Positions 25,534 to 33,926 of a DNA stretch of 64,000 bases are shown here, piece by piece. This DNA is from JAFLTL01 sp964389525 (GTDB taxonomy: Bacteria; Bacteroidota; Bacteroidia; Bacteroidales; Muribaculaceae): NCBI GenBank assembly GCA_964389525.1, contig CAYMEX010000010.1, positions 31,704 to 95,703 of the forward strand. The letters run 5' to 3'. Each line of letters opens with the position of its first letter. Position 1 is the stretch's first letter. Under the pieces are notes generated by a model. The model was not told the DNA's origin. It saw only the letters and a list, made by a program, of their open reading frames with translations, and ran no database searches. The position numbers and the translations under genes were made by a program.

Positions 25534-26400
25534 ATGAAAACCTGCCGCAAGCTATTCCACCATATTCTGATTACGGTTTCCGCAATAGCGTTCTTTGCAT
25601 CCTGCGAGAAAAAGACACAGCCGATCGACGACCCCGCCGCACGTGTGGGCAACCGCTGGCTGTCAAAATCAGAAGTCCGGCGAAATATTCCGGCCGGAGT
25701 CTCGGAAAGCGACAGCATGAAAGCGGCCAACGCGTTTATAAACAACTGGGTCGAAAACGAGGCGGCAATGATCGTGGCCGAGCGCAACATCCCCGACACC
25801 GAAGAGATAGACCGGCTCGTTGAAAACTACAGGCGCGAACTGCTGATGTGGGAATACCGACGCCGCATGGCCGACGAAAACGTTTCGGAGCCAGTGGTTA
25901 CTGACAGCCGGCTCGACGAATATATCAGCAGCCACCCCGCCGATTTTATCCTCTCGGGCCCTGTCGTCAAAGGCATTTATATAAAGATTCCCGAGGATGC
26001 GCCCGAGCTCGCCGACATATTGAAAATCTATAAGAGCGACCGTACCGACGATATAGACCGCCTTGACAAACTCGTAGGTTCAGCCGTCAACTACGAGTAT
26101 TTCAGAGACAAATGGAAAGATTGGCAGCACATCGAAGACCGCATCCCCTACGACGGATTCGACAAAAATCCCGGAGCTTTCCCATTCACGACCCGCAATC
26201 TCGAGCACCGATTCGACGGATATGTCTATCTGCTGCATATAACCGATGTGGTTAAACCCGGCAGCCCTATGCCGACTGACTATGCACGTCCGTTTGTGAT
26301 TGAAGCCATACGCCGTGAAAATGCACTTGAATATGACAAGACACTGCGCCAGCTTCTCACGGCCGAGGCGCTTGAAGACGGAACCGCCCAGATTTTCTAA
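25534..26400 (+). CDS. SurA/PpiC-like periplasmic lipoprotein
   Basis: 288 residues. A lipoprotein signal ends in FFASC with the modified Cys at 24. The body (ARVGNRWLSKSEVRRNIPAG, then helical segments and YISSHPADFILSGPVVKGIYIKI) resembles the SurA-type chaperone arrangement seen in Bacteroidales peptidyl-prolyl isomerase operons. I do not see a complete PpiC active-site region, so enzymatic activity is uncertain. A role in outer-membrane protein folding is inferred. It converges on gluQ with only 19 bp between the two stop codons. Confidence 0.65.
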   Translation: MKTCRKLFHHILITVSAIAFFASCEKKTQPIDDPAARVGNRWLSKSEVRRNIPAGVSESDSMKAANAFINNWVENEAAMIVAERNIPDTEEIDRLVENYRRELLMWEYRRRMADENVSEPVVTDSRLDEYISSHPADFILSGPVVKGIYIKIPEDAPELADILKIYKSDRTDDIDRLDKLVGSAVNYEYFRDKWKDWQHIEDRIPYDGFDKNPGAFPFTTRNLEHRFDGYVYLLHITDVVKPGSPMPTDYARPFVIEAIRRENALEYDKTLRQLLTAEALEDGTAQIF

Positions 26401-26419
26401 AAGGGAACATACTCTAAAC

Positions 26420-27376
26420 CTACACTATAACACGCTCCACTGCGGGTATCTTCTTCTCGTCATAGATTTCTGTCAGCTGCTGCAACGTCACGCGTTCAGG
26501 CCGCTCTATAAGACCCGCCATATACCCTATTCGTCCGAGCACCTCCTCTGCACTGTAGTCCCGGCGCAGAGCCTCCATGTTCAGCGAGCCGTCGCGCTTC
26601 GACAGCCTCTGCCCCTCGCTGTTGCATATGAGCGGCAGATGCACATATCTCGGCGCCGTGTAGCCGAGAAGACCGTTGATATAGATCTGCTGAGCAGCCG
26701 ACTGAAGCAGATCGCAGCCGCGCATCACCTCCGTAACGCCCATCATGGCGTCATCGACCACAACAGCAAGCTGATAGGCCCATGCACCGTCTCCGCGACG
26801 CACGACAAAATCGCCGATCTCACGTCCCAGATCAACAGTTACAGTTCCGAAGACACCATCCTCATACGTCACGCACTCATCGGGCACATAAAGCCTCGTG
26901 GCACGCACCGGCCGCCCGTCGGTTACGTCGGTATCCCATCCTCCGAGACGCGCCGGACGGCATGTTCCGCCATACACCTTCCGGCCATCGCTTAGATGCG
27001 GAGCGTTTGTAGCCATCAGTTCGCCGCGTGTGCAACGACAGGGGTAAGTCAGCCCCTTGTCGTCAAGCGTCTGCAATGCCGATTCATAAAAGTTTCCGCG
27101 CATGCTCTGGCTGTAAGGCCCACTTTCGCCACGCCCCTCCAGTCCCCCCTCATCCCAGTCGAGTCCAAGCCACTTCAGGTCATCCTCTATCAGTTCCGAG
27201 AACTCGCGCTTCGACCGCATGGGGTCAAGATCCTCGATCCTGAGTATCCAGCGGCCTCCACGGCTTTTCACCGACAGCCACGACAGCACCGCAGTAAAGA
27301 CATTACCAAGGTGCATGCGCCCCGATGGCGACGGCGCGAACCTTCCTGTCAGCGGCCTGCTCACAATATTCATCAT
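26420..27376 (-). CDS. gluQ: Glutamyl-Q tRNA(Asp) synthetase
   Basis: 318 residues, a truncated glutamyl-tRNA synthetase that attaches glutamate to queuosine at position 34 of tRNA(Asp). The ATP-binding HIGH-type motif is HLGN (22-25) after GRFAPSPSGR, and the KMSKS-type motif is LSKRDGS. The zinc-site pattern CRCTRGEL followed by YGGTC separates it from full GluRS, and the anticodon-binding domain is absent. The start may be either of two adjacent ATGs. A terminator hairpin lies just 15 bp upstream. Confidence 0.88.
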   Translation of the reverse strand: MMNIVSRPLTGRFAPSPSGRMHLGNVFTAVLSWLSVKSRGGRWILRIEDLDPMRSKREFSELIEDDLKWLGLDWDEGGLEGRGESGPYSQSMRGNFYESALQTLDDKGLTYPCRCTRGELMATNAPHLSDGRKVYGGTCRPARLGGWDTDVTDGRPVRATRLYVPDECVTYEDGVFGTVTVDLGREIGDFVVRRGDGAWAYQLAVVVDDAMMGVTEVMRGCDLLQSAAQQIYINGLLGYTAPRYVHLPLICNSEGQRLSKRDGSLNMEALRRDYSAEEVLGRIGYMAGLIERPERVTLQQLTEIYDEKKIPAVERVIV

Positions 27377-27390
27377 TTTTGATCCGATCA

Positions 27391-27442
27391 GAAAAAAGAG
27401 ACAGGATGAGCATCGGGAGAAGCCCCCTTTTGCCCATCCTGT
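27391..27442 (-). terminator. Terminator between the phosphoglucomutase gene and gluQ
   Basis: On the minus strand, an 8-bp stem ACAGGATG/CATCCTGT (27442-27435 with 27408-27401) with a long loop is followed by CTCTTTTTTC. It leaves only 15 bp before the gluQ start, so gluQ may depend on readthrough. Confidence 0.6.
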
Positions 27443-27465
27443 GGTCTGTTATCGTGAAAAGGTCA

Positions 27466-29214
27466 TCAGATACCGAGATCCTTCTTCACCTCGTCAATCT
27501 TGGCATCGGCCTCACATATCGCCTTCTCATATTCGGCGGCCGAACCCATGTGTCCGCGCACCTCGATATAGAATTTGATCTTGGGCTCTGTGCCCGACGG
27601 GCGTATCGATATCTTCGTGCCATCCTCCGTGAAATACTGCAGCACATTGGAGGTAACAGGCATATCCATCTTCTCGACCTTGCCGGTAGTCATATCGGTC
27701 TTGTTGAGATCGGCATAATCCTTCACCACAACGACACGGCCGCCGCCGAGCGACTTCGGAGGATTGGCCCTAAAGTTCTTCATCATGGCCACGATCTCGT
27801 CGGCACCGCTCTTTCCGGGACGAACAACCGAGATGCCGGCCTCACGCGAGAAACCGTACTTCATGTAGATCTCCTGAAGCATACCGAGGAAATCCTTACC
27901 CTTGTCACGGGCCCACGCTGCAGCCTCAGCCATCAGCGATACAGCCGACACTGCGTCCTTGTCGCGTGCGAAATCCTCTGCGAGGAAACCATAGCTCTCC
28001 TCGCCGCCACCGAGATAGCGTGCTATACCCTCATGCTCGCGTATGACGGCCGCGATCCACTTGAAGCCGGTGTAGCAGTCAAACATCTTGATATTGTTCT
28101 CGTCGGCGATACGTTTGATCGTCTCGGTCGTCACGATGGTCTTCACGATATACTCGTTGCCTGTCAGGCGTCCGAGTTCGGCGTTGCGCGTCATCAGATA
28201 GTTGAGCAGGATCATCACGATCTGGTTGCCGTTGAGGAGCACATACTCCCCCTTGCTGTCTCTGATCACACAGCCGACACGGTCAGCGTCAGGGTCCGAA
28301 GCCATCACAAGATCGGCTCCCACTTCCTTGGCCTTTGCTATGGCCATTGCCATTGCAGGTGCGTTCTCGGGGTTAGGCGACTCTACGGTCGGGAAGTCGC
28401 CGCTCGTCACATCCTGCTCCGGCACATTTATGATGTTCGTGAAACCGTAGTTGCGCAGCGACTCGGGTATGAGCTTCACACCTGTGCCGTGTATCGGGGT
28501 GTACACGATCTTCAGGTCGTGGTATTTGGCGATAAGGTCGGGCGAAAGCGACAGCTTCTTTATCTCCGAGAGGAACACCTCGTCAACATCGCGCCCTACC
28601 GTCTGTATAAGATCGGGATTACCCTTGAATTTGATCTCCGACACATTCTTGATGCGTCCGACATACTCGATTATGTTCACGTCGTGAGGAGCGATGATCT
28701 GCGCTCCATCACTCCAGTATGCCTTATATCCGTTATACTCCTTCGGATTGTGCGAGGCAGTGATGTTGACACCGCTCTGGCAGCCGAAATGACGGATTGC
28801 GAACGACAGTTCGGGGGTCGGACGGAAATCGTCAAACAGATATACCTTTATGCCGTTTGCCGAGAAAATATCGGCGACAATCTCCGCGAACTTGCGTGAA
28901 TTGTTACGCACGTCATGTCCGACGGCCACACTTATCTGAGGTTCATCCTTGAAAGCCTCTTTAAGATAATTGGCGAGACCCTGTGTGGCAGCTCCGACAG
29001 TATAGATGTTCATGCGGTTGGTGCCGGCACCCATGATACCGCGAAGGCCGCCTGTACCGAACTCCAGATCGCGGTAAAAAGCATCGATCAGAGCCGTCTT
29101 GTCATCAGCCTCGAGCATCGACTTCACTTCGGCTTTCGTTTCATCATCATAACCGTCACCCAGCCACACCTGTGCACGGGCAACCACTTCTTTCAACAGT
29201 TCGCTGTTTTCCAT
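27466..29214 (-). CDS. Phosphoglucomutase / phosphomannomutase
   Basis: 582 residues of the alpha-D-phosphohexomutase superfamily. The phosphorylated active-site serine is Ser154 in TASHNPKEYNG, the metal-binding loop is SDPDADRVG near residue 311, and the phosphate-binding C-terminal loop is SIRPSGTEPKIKFY. Length and EFGTGGLRG fit the PgcA-type enzymes that interconvert glucose 1- and 6-phosphate. It has its own promoter at 29276-29309. Confidence 0.93.
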   Translation of the reverse strand: MENSELLKEVVARAQVWLGDGYDDETKAEVKSMLEADDKTALIDAFYRDLEFGTGGLRGIMGAGTNRMNIYTVGAATQGLANYLKEAFKDEPQISVAVGHDVRNNSRKFAEIVADIFSANGIKVYLFDDFRPTPELSFAIRHFGCQSGVNITASHNPKEYNGYKAYWSDGAQIIAPHDVNIIEYVGRIKNVSEIKFKGNPDLIQTVGRDVDEVFLSEIKKLSLSPDLIAKYHDLKIVYTPIHGTGVKLIPESLRNYGFTNIINVPEQDVTSGDFPTVESPNPENAPAMAMAIAKAKEVGADLVMASDPDADRVGCVIRDSKGEYVLLNGNQIVMILLNYLMTRNAELGRLTGNEYIVKTIVTTETIKRIADENNIKMFDCYTGFKWIAAVIREHEGIARYLGGGEESYGFLAEDFARDKDAVSAVSLMAEAAAWARDKGKDFLGMLQEIYMKYGFSREAGISVVRPGKSGADEIVAMMKNFRANPPKSLGGGRVVVVKDYADLNKTDMTTGKVEKMDMPVTSNVLQYFTEDGTKISIRPSGTEPKIKFYIEVRGHMGSAAEYEKAICEADAKIDEVKKDLGI

Positions 29215-29275
29215 ATTTATTTCGGTTATAAATTATCCTGATTCATCTCTGGCGGATTTCAGATCCACTCATCCA

Positions 29276-29309
29276 CAAATTTAAAAAATTTGTCAAACTA
29301 TATAACAAA
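29276..29309 (-). promoter_or_regulatory. Promoter for the phosphoglucomutase gene
   Basis: Minus strand: TTTG (29309-29306), 22-nt spacer, TAAATTTG (29283-29276). The spacer is one base longer than usual. Transcription should start about 55 nt before the ATG. Confidence 0.6.
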
Positions 29310-29350
29310 AATCAATACTAATATTTCTTCCGACATCTCTACTTTTAAAT

Positions 29351-29358
29351 TAACTTTG
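29351..29358 (+). promoter_or_regulatory. Probable -7 box for ftsK
   Basis: TAACTTTG fits TAnnTTTG on the plus strand, 87 nt before the ftsK ATG. No good TTTG is seen at the expected -33 position. Confidence 0.5.
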
Positions 29359-29444
29359 CATATTGTTGAGACTGTTATAGAAAATGACATGCTTTACAGC
29401 ATAAACATCTCTCCATTACACACACATAAGCCTTGACGCAGAAA

Positions 29445-32231
29445 ATGTACGACGACGATTATAACCCCGCGGTCATTTCATCGGAAAATGAAGTGACCAA
29501 TCCATTCTCATCATCTGCCCGGCAACGCCAGGCGCCTCCACGCGACAATCGCGACGACGACCTGAGAGAAAGAGGCAAATTCCGAAGAAACGACAGAGAT
29601 CCACGTAAAAGCCAGAGCCATAGCCAGACACGCCATGTAAGGCGACCGGTTATTGATATGCCCGACTTTCTGCGTGACAGGCGTTTTCATGTAGCTCTCG
29701 GCATACTGCTGATTCTTGCCGCGACATATCTCACCGTTTCGGCCATATCATATCTCAGCACAGCATCCGAAGACCAGAGCGAGGTGATAGGAAACACCGT
29801 CGAAAACATCGTAGCCGATCCCGACTCGCAGATATCAAATATTGGCGGCCCGGCAGGAGCCATCGCATCACATCACATCATCACACTCGGACTCGGCATA
29901 GGTGCGTTCCCGCTGCTGACATGGATGATCTTATGTGGCATCTCGCTGTTCGGTCTGCGCAAATGCCAGTTCTGGTCCATGACGTTCAAGGCACTGCTTT
30001 TTGCCGTGACACTCTCGCTTGCTGTTGGCTTTGTCACATACAGCATCGACATGACCATACCGCTGGGCGGATTTCACGGACGTTATATCAACACATGGCT
30101 CATGGACCGGATCGGATGGATAGGTGCCGCCCTTGTCTCGCTCCTGCTCATCGGATTTGTAGTCGCAGTCTACTTCTACGATCTGCTAAAGATCTATCAG
30201 GCATACCGTAAGCGTGTCGAGACGATCAGGCAGCACATGCGCGAGGCTCAGGAAGCACGCGAGGCCGAGCGCCGCAAAGTCGAGGAAGCCATGAAAGCGT
30301 CGGAGCTCGACAAAGAGCCTGAGCCCGCAAAGGAGCAAAAGCCACAGAATCTGGATCTGTTCAACGAAACACCCGAAGACATACCTGTATTCCCTGCAGA
30401 GATCGTCTCCACCGACAAGCCCCGCACAGAAGTAGTGTCCGCGCCGGAGCAGAAACCCGAGCCCCCCACTGAGCCTATTGAAGCTATAGTAGCTAAAGAA
30501 GCTATAGAAGCTAAAGAAGCTATTGTAGCTAAAGAGCCATCACCCGAGCCAGCCGAGCAGCCCGCAAAACCCGCAGAAGCTATAGAAGCTACTGAAGCTA
30601 AGATAGCTACTACACCCACAGAGCCTACTGCGCCCACCGAGCCCTCACCCGAGACCGCCGAGCCCGGCCTAACCGTAAACACAGGAGAAGAAATCGAGCA
30701 GGTCGAATACGGACGCATAGGCAGCAAATACGATCCTACCGCCGAGCTGTCGCACTTCCACATGCCGGTGCTCGATCTCCTCGAAGATCGACCCACGCGC
30801 ACCGACATTGTCGACATCACAGAGATCTCCGACAAGAAAAACCAGATCATCTATGCCCTCGACAAACTGAACATAGGCGTGGCCCACATCGATGCCACTG
30901 TCGGTCCTACAGTCACAATGTACGAGATAATTCCCGTCGAAGGCGTAAAGATAGCGACAATAAAGAGACTCGAAGAAGACATCGCAATGGCCCTTTCGGC
31001 GATCAGCACGCGCATCATTGCGCCTATCCCCGGAAAAGGAGCGATAGGCATCGAGGTGCCCAACCGCGAGCCGCAGCCCGTGGCAATACGCACCATACTC
31101 GGATCGCGCAAATATCAGGAGTGCGACTACGAACTGCCGCTGGCGCTTGGAGCGACTATCAACAACGACGTCTATATAGCCGACCTCGCAAGCATGCCGC
31201 ACCTTCTCGTCGCCGGTGCCACCGGCAAGGGAAAGTCTGTCGGCATGAATGTGATCATCAACTCGCTCATCTACAAGAAGCATCCGGCCGAACTCAAGTT
31301 TGTGCTTATCGACCCCAAGAGCGTGGAGTTCTTCCCCTACCGCAAGCTCGAGAAACACTACCTTGCCAAACTGCCCGACGAGGAAGATGCCATCGTCACC
31401 GATATGAGCAAGGTTGTCGACACGCTCAAGTCGCTCTGCGTCGAGATGGACAACCGCTACAAGCTGCTCATGGACGCAGAGGTCGTGAAGATCACACAAT
31501 ACAACAAGCTGTTCACCGAGCGTAAGCTCAACCCCGAGAAAGGGCACCGCTACCTCCCCTACATTGTTGTGATCATCGACGAGTATGCCGACCTTGTCAT
31601 GACAGTCGGCAAAGAAGCCGAGACGCCGGTTGCCCGTATCGCGCAGAAAGCACGCGCCGTGGGCATGCACATGATCATTGCCACACAGCGACCGAGCGCC
31701 AACATCATCACCGGTGTCATACGCGCCAACTTCCCCACGCGCATGGCGTTCCAGGTGTCAAGCCGCATCGACAGCAAGATCATCCTTGAAAACAACGGAG
31801 CGGCGTCGCTTATCGGCAAGGGCGACATGCTCATCTCCTACGACAGCAAGCTCGAGCGAGTACAGTGCGCATTCATCGACACGGCCGAGATCAAGGCCGT
31901 AACATCCTACGTCAACAATCAGCCCGGTTATCCCTCGCCCTACCTGCTTCCTCCCGTCGAGACCGCACCGGCACAGGGAGCGGCCGGCCGTGGAGGCATA
32001 TATGGCGAGCGCGACCCGCTGTTCAATGAGATTGCCCGCGACATCGTCGCATCAGGCATAGCATCAACCTCTGGTCTGCAGCGCCGCTATTCGATCGGAT
32101 TTGCCCGTGCAGGCAAAATCATGGACCAGCTTGAGGCAGCCGGCATCGTAGGCCCGTCGGTCGGAGGCAAGATGCGCGACATACTTGTCGACACATTCCG
32201 CCTTGAGGAAATTTTATCAGGTAACAACTAA
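29445..32231 (+). CDS. ftsK: DNA translocase FtsK/SpoIIIE family
   Basis: 928 residues from the ATG; a TTG 12 bp upstream (29433) is an alternative start. A charged N-terminus is followed by four membrane helices between about residues 80 and 260, a Pro/Glu/Ala-rich linker to about 420, then the motor: Walker A GATGKGKS at about 591-598, Walker B VVIIDEYADLV near 710, RPSANIITGVIRANFP, and a C-terminal winged-helix gamma domain (LQRRYSIGFARAGKIMDQLE). It moves DNA during division and chromosome dimer resolution. The linker (about 345-391) contains a run of EAIVAKE/EAIEAKE units written with the AGCTAT words of the intergenic repeats. Confidence 0.95.
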   Translation: MYDDDYNPAVISSENEVTNPFSSSARQRQAPPRDNRDDDLRERGKFRRNDRDPRKSQSHSQTRHVRRPVIDMPDFLRDRRFHVALGILLILAATYLTVSAISYLSTASEDQSEVIGNTVENIVADPDSQISNIGGPAGAIASHHIITLGLGIGAFPLLTWMILCGISLFGLRKCQFWSMTFKALLFAVTLSLAVGFVTYSIDMTIPLGGFHGRYINTWLMDRIGWIGAALVSLLLIGFVVAVYFYDLLKIYQAYRKRVETIRQHMREAQEAREAERRKVEEAMKASELDKEPEPAKEQKPQNLDLFNETPEDIPVFPAEIVSTDKPRTEVVSAPEQKPEPPTEPIEAIVAKEAIEAKEAIVAKEPSPEPAEQPAKPAEAIEATEAKIATTPTEPTAPTEPSPETAEPGLTVNTGEEIEQVEYGRIGSKYDPTAELSHFHMPVLDLLEDRPTRTDIVDITEISDKKNQIIYALDKLNIGVAHIDATVGPTVTMYEIIPVEGVKIATIKRLEEDIAMALSAISTRIIAPIPGKGAIGIEVPNREPQPVAIRTILGSRKYQECDYELPLALGATINNDVYIADLASMPHLLVAGATGKGKSVGMNVIINSLIYKKHPAELKFVLIDPKSVEFFPYRKLEKHYLAKLPDEEDAIVTDMSKVVDTLKSLCVEMDNRYKLLMDAEVVKITQYNKLFTERKLNPEKGHRYLPYIVVIIDEYADLVMTVGKEAETPVARIAQKARAVGMHMIIATQRPSANIITGVIRANFPTRMAFQVSSRIDSKIILENNGAASLIGKGDMLISYDSKLERVQCAFIDTAEIKAVTSYVNNQPGYPSPYLLPPVETAPAQGAAGRGGIYGERDPLFNEIARDIVASGIASTSGLQRRYSIGFARAGKIMDQLEAAGIVGPSVGGKMRDILVDTFRLEEILSGNN
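30477..30616 (+). repeat. AGCTAT/AGCTA repeat inside the ftsK linker
   Basis: GAAGCTATAGTAGCTAAA and close variants repeat in frame, giving EAIVAKE EAIEAKE EAIVAKE, then again EAIEATEAKIAT after a proline-rich break. The words are the same as in the intergenic tracts at 1698, 1932, 40118 and 46503. Ala is written GCT throughout this stretch, unlike the GCC/GCA/GCG usage in the flanking linker. Confidence 0.8.
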
Positions 32232-32260
32232 TACGCCCGTTGCGACGTTTGAATAAAGGA

Positions 32261-32872
32261 ATGATAAAAGTCTTACTTGCCATAATCGCGCTCTCGATGT
32301 CGGCACAGGCCGGTATCGCACGCGACTTTCTTGCCGAAGCCGTGGCCCGCATTACTGCCGCGCCGTCGCTGAGCACACGCTTCGAGGCTTCGGATCCGGC
32401 GGGAGGCAAAGTTACCGGCGACGCAGTCGTTGCCGGACGATGCTTCGCCATTGTCACCGACGGCGGCGAATATGAGACATGGTTCGACGGAAAGACACAG
32501 TGGACCTACAGCGCTGAGACCGGCGAGGTATCGATGACCGAACCCACGCAGCAGGAAATACTCGAAGTGAACCCGCTCGCCATAGTGACCGGCATTGACT
32601 CTGCCTACAGCATTTCAGCTCCCGTTGCGGGAAAAGACGGACAGCAGACCTACAGGCTCACTTCGGCCGACAGTTCGTCGGGCATAAAGAAAGCGTCTGT
32701 CACGATCGATCAGGCCACACTGTTGCCGGTAACGATACACGCCACGCTGTCCGACAACAGCACGCTCACGATTCACTTCACAGAAACCAAAATCGGCGAC
32801 AGTATCCCTGCAAAGCGCTTCCGCTACGATCCGATGATTCACCCCGATGCAGAGATAATCGATCTCCGATAA
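32261..32872 (+). CDS. lolA: LolA-like outer-membrane lipoprotein carrier protein
   Basis: 203 residues with a signal peptide (VLLAIIALSMSAQAGIA). The fold pattern FLAEAVARITAAPSLSTRFEA, then YETWFDGKTQWTYSAETGEVSMTEPT, matches the LolA family, which carries lipoproteins through the periplasm. The ATG at 32261 is chosen over a TTG at 32240 because it puts the signal peptide right at the N-terminus. It sits between ftsK and trxB, a neighbourhood I recognise from Bacteroidales. Confidence 0.85.
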   Translation: MIKVLLAIIALSMSAQAGIARDFLAEAVARITAAPSLSTRFEASDPAGGKVTGDAVVAGRCFAIVTDGGEYETWFDGKTQWTYSAETGEVSMTEPTQQEILEVNPLAIVTGIDSAYSISAPVAGKDGQQTYRLTSADSSSGIKKASVTIDQATLLPVTIHATLSDNSTLTIHFTETKIGDSIPAKRFRYDPMIHPDAEIIDLR

Positions 32873-32904
32873 AACCATAACACAACAAAACTACTATTCA
32901 AGCC

Positions 32905-33846
32905 ATGGCCGACTCTTATACTAAATGCCTGATCATAGGTTCAGGACCGGCAGGATACACTGCTGCCATATATGCCTCGCGCGCCAACCTCGCCCCCGTT
33001 CTCATCGAGGGACTGCAGCCAGGCGGACAGCTCACCACAACAACCGAAGTCGAGAACTTCCCCGGATACCCCGAAGGCATCACAGGGCCGCAGCTGATGG
33101 AGGATCTGCGGAAACAGGCTCTCCGTTTCGGTGCCGATATCCGTCCGGGCATCGTCACGGCAGCCGACTTCTCGCAGCGTCCTTTCAAAATCACGACCGA
33201 CGAGGGAGACACCGTCACAGCCGAAACCGTGATAATCTCGACAGGAGCGTCAGCAAAATACCTCGGCATCTCCGACGAGCAGAAATATGCCGGATTGGGG
33301 GTCTCGGCATGTGCTACATGCGACGGCTTCTTCTACCGCGGACGCACCGTAGCGGTTGTCGGAGGAGGAGACACTGCCTGCGAGGAAGCGCTATATCTCA
33401 GCGGACTCGCAAAAAAAGTATATCTCATCGTCCGCAAAGACTATCTCAGGGCATCAAAAGTCATGCAGAAGCGCGTTCTCGAGAAAGAGAACATCACCGT
33501 GCTTTTCAACTGCAACACGCTCGGGCTCTTTGGTGAAGAGTTTGTCGAAGGAGCAAAGATCGTCGAGAACAAAGGCACCGACAAGGAGCAGATCTTCGAC
33601 ATCGCTATCGACGGATTTTTCCTCGCGATCGGGCACAAACCCAACACCGACGTTTTTGCCGGACAGATCGAACTCGACGATGCCGGCTACATCGTGACCA
33701 AAGGCAGCTCGACAGCCACCAACATACCCGGAGTCTTCGGTGCGGGCGACGTAGCCGATCCCGTTTACCGTCAGGCCGTGAGCGCCGCAGGCATGGGATG
33801 CCGCGCTGCTCTCGACGCCGAGCGCTTCATCATGGAAAACGCCTGA
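32905..33846 (+). CDS. trxB: Thioredoxin-disulfide reductase
   Basis: 313 residues, an FAD- and NADPH-dependent enzyme reducing thioredoxin in the cytoplasm. The FAD-binding GSGPAGYTAAIYASR is at 12-26, the redox pair Cys136-Ala-Thr-Cys139 lies in SACATCDGFFYRG, the NADPH-binding motif is VVGGGDTACEEA, and FGAGDVAD near the C-terminus closes the FAD site. It is the last gene of the ftsK-lolA-trxB group and is followed by a bidirectional terminator. Confidence 0.95.
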   Translation: MADSYTKCLIIGSGPAGYTAAIYASRANLAPVLIEGLQPGGQLTTTTEVENFPGYPEGITGPQLMEDLRKQALRFGADIRPGIVTAADFSQRPFKITTDEGDTVTAETVIISTGASAKYLGISDEQKYAGLGVSACATCDGFFYRGRTVAVVGGGDTACEEALYLSGLAKKVYLIVRKDYLRASKVMQKRVLEKENITVLFNCNTLGLFGEEFVEGAKIVENKGTDKEQIFDIAIDGFFLAIGHKPNTDVFAGQIELDDAGYIVTKGSSTATNIPGVFGAGDVADPVYRQAVSAAGMGCRAALDAERFIMENA

Positions 33847-33870
33847 CTGTACAGCATTTCCATATAAAAT

Positions 33871-33905
33871 AAAAAACGGAGAAATCGTTTTCTCCGTTTT
33901 TTATT
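33871..33905. terminator. Bidirectional terminator between trxB and the GH20 gene
   Basis: The stem AAAAAACGGAGAAA (33871-33884) pairs with the TTTCTCCGTTTTTT part of 33888-33902. T-rich tails on both strands let it serve the two convergent transcripts. Confidence 0.85.
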
Positions 33906-33926
33906 TTTACATTAATCAGTGCACGG

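Noticed and set aside
27325..28899. 524-codon open frame opposite the phosphoglucomutase gene
   Set aside because: Antisense shadow; the minus-strand product has the active-site serine, metal loop and phosphate loop.
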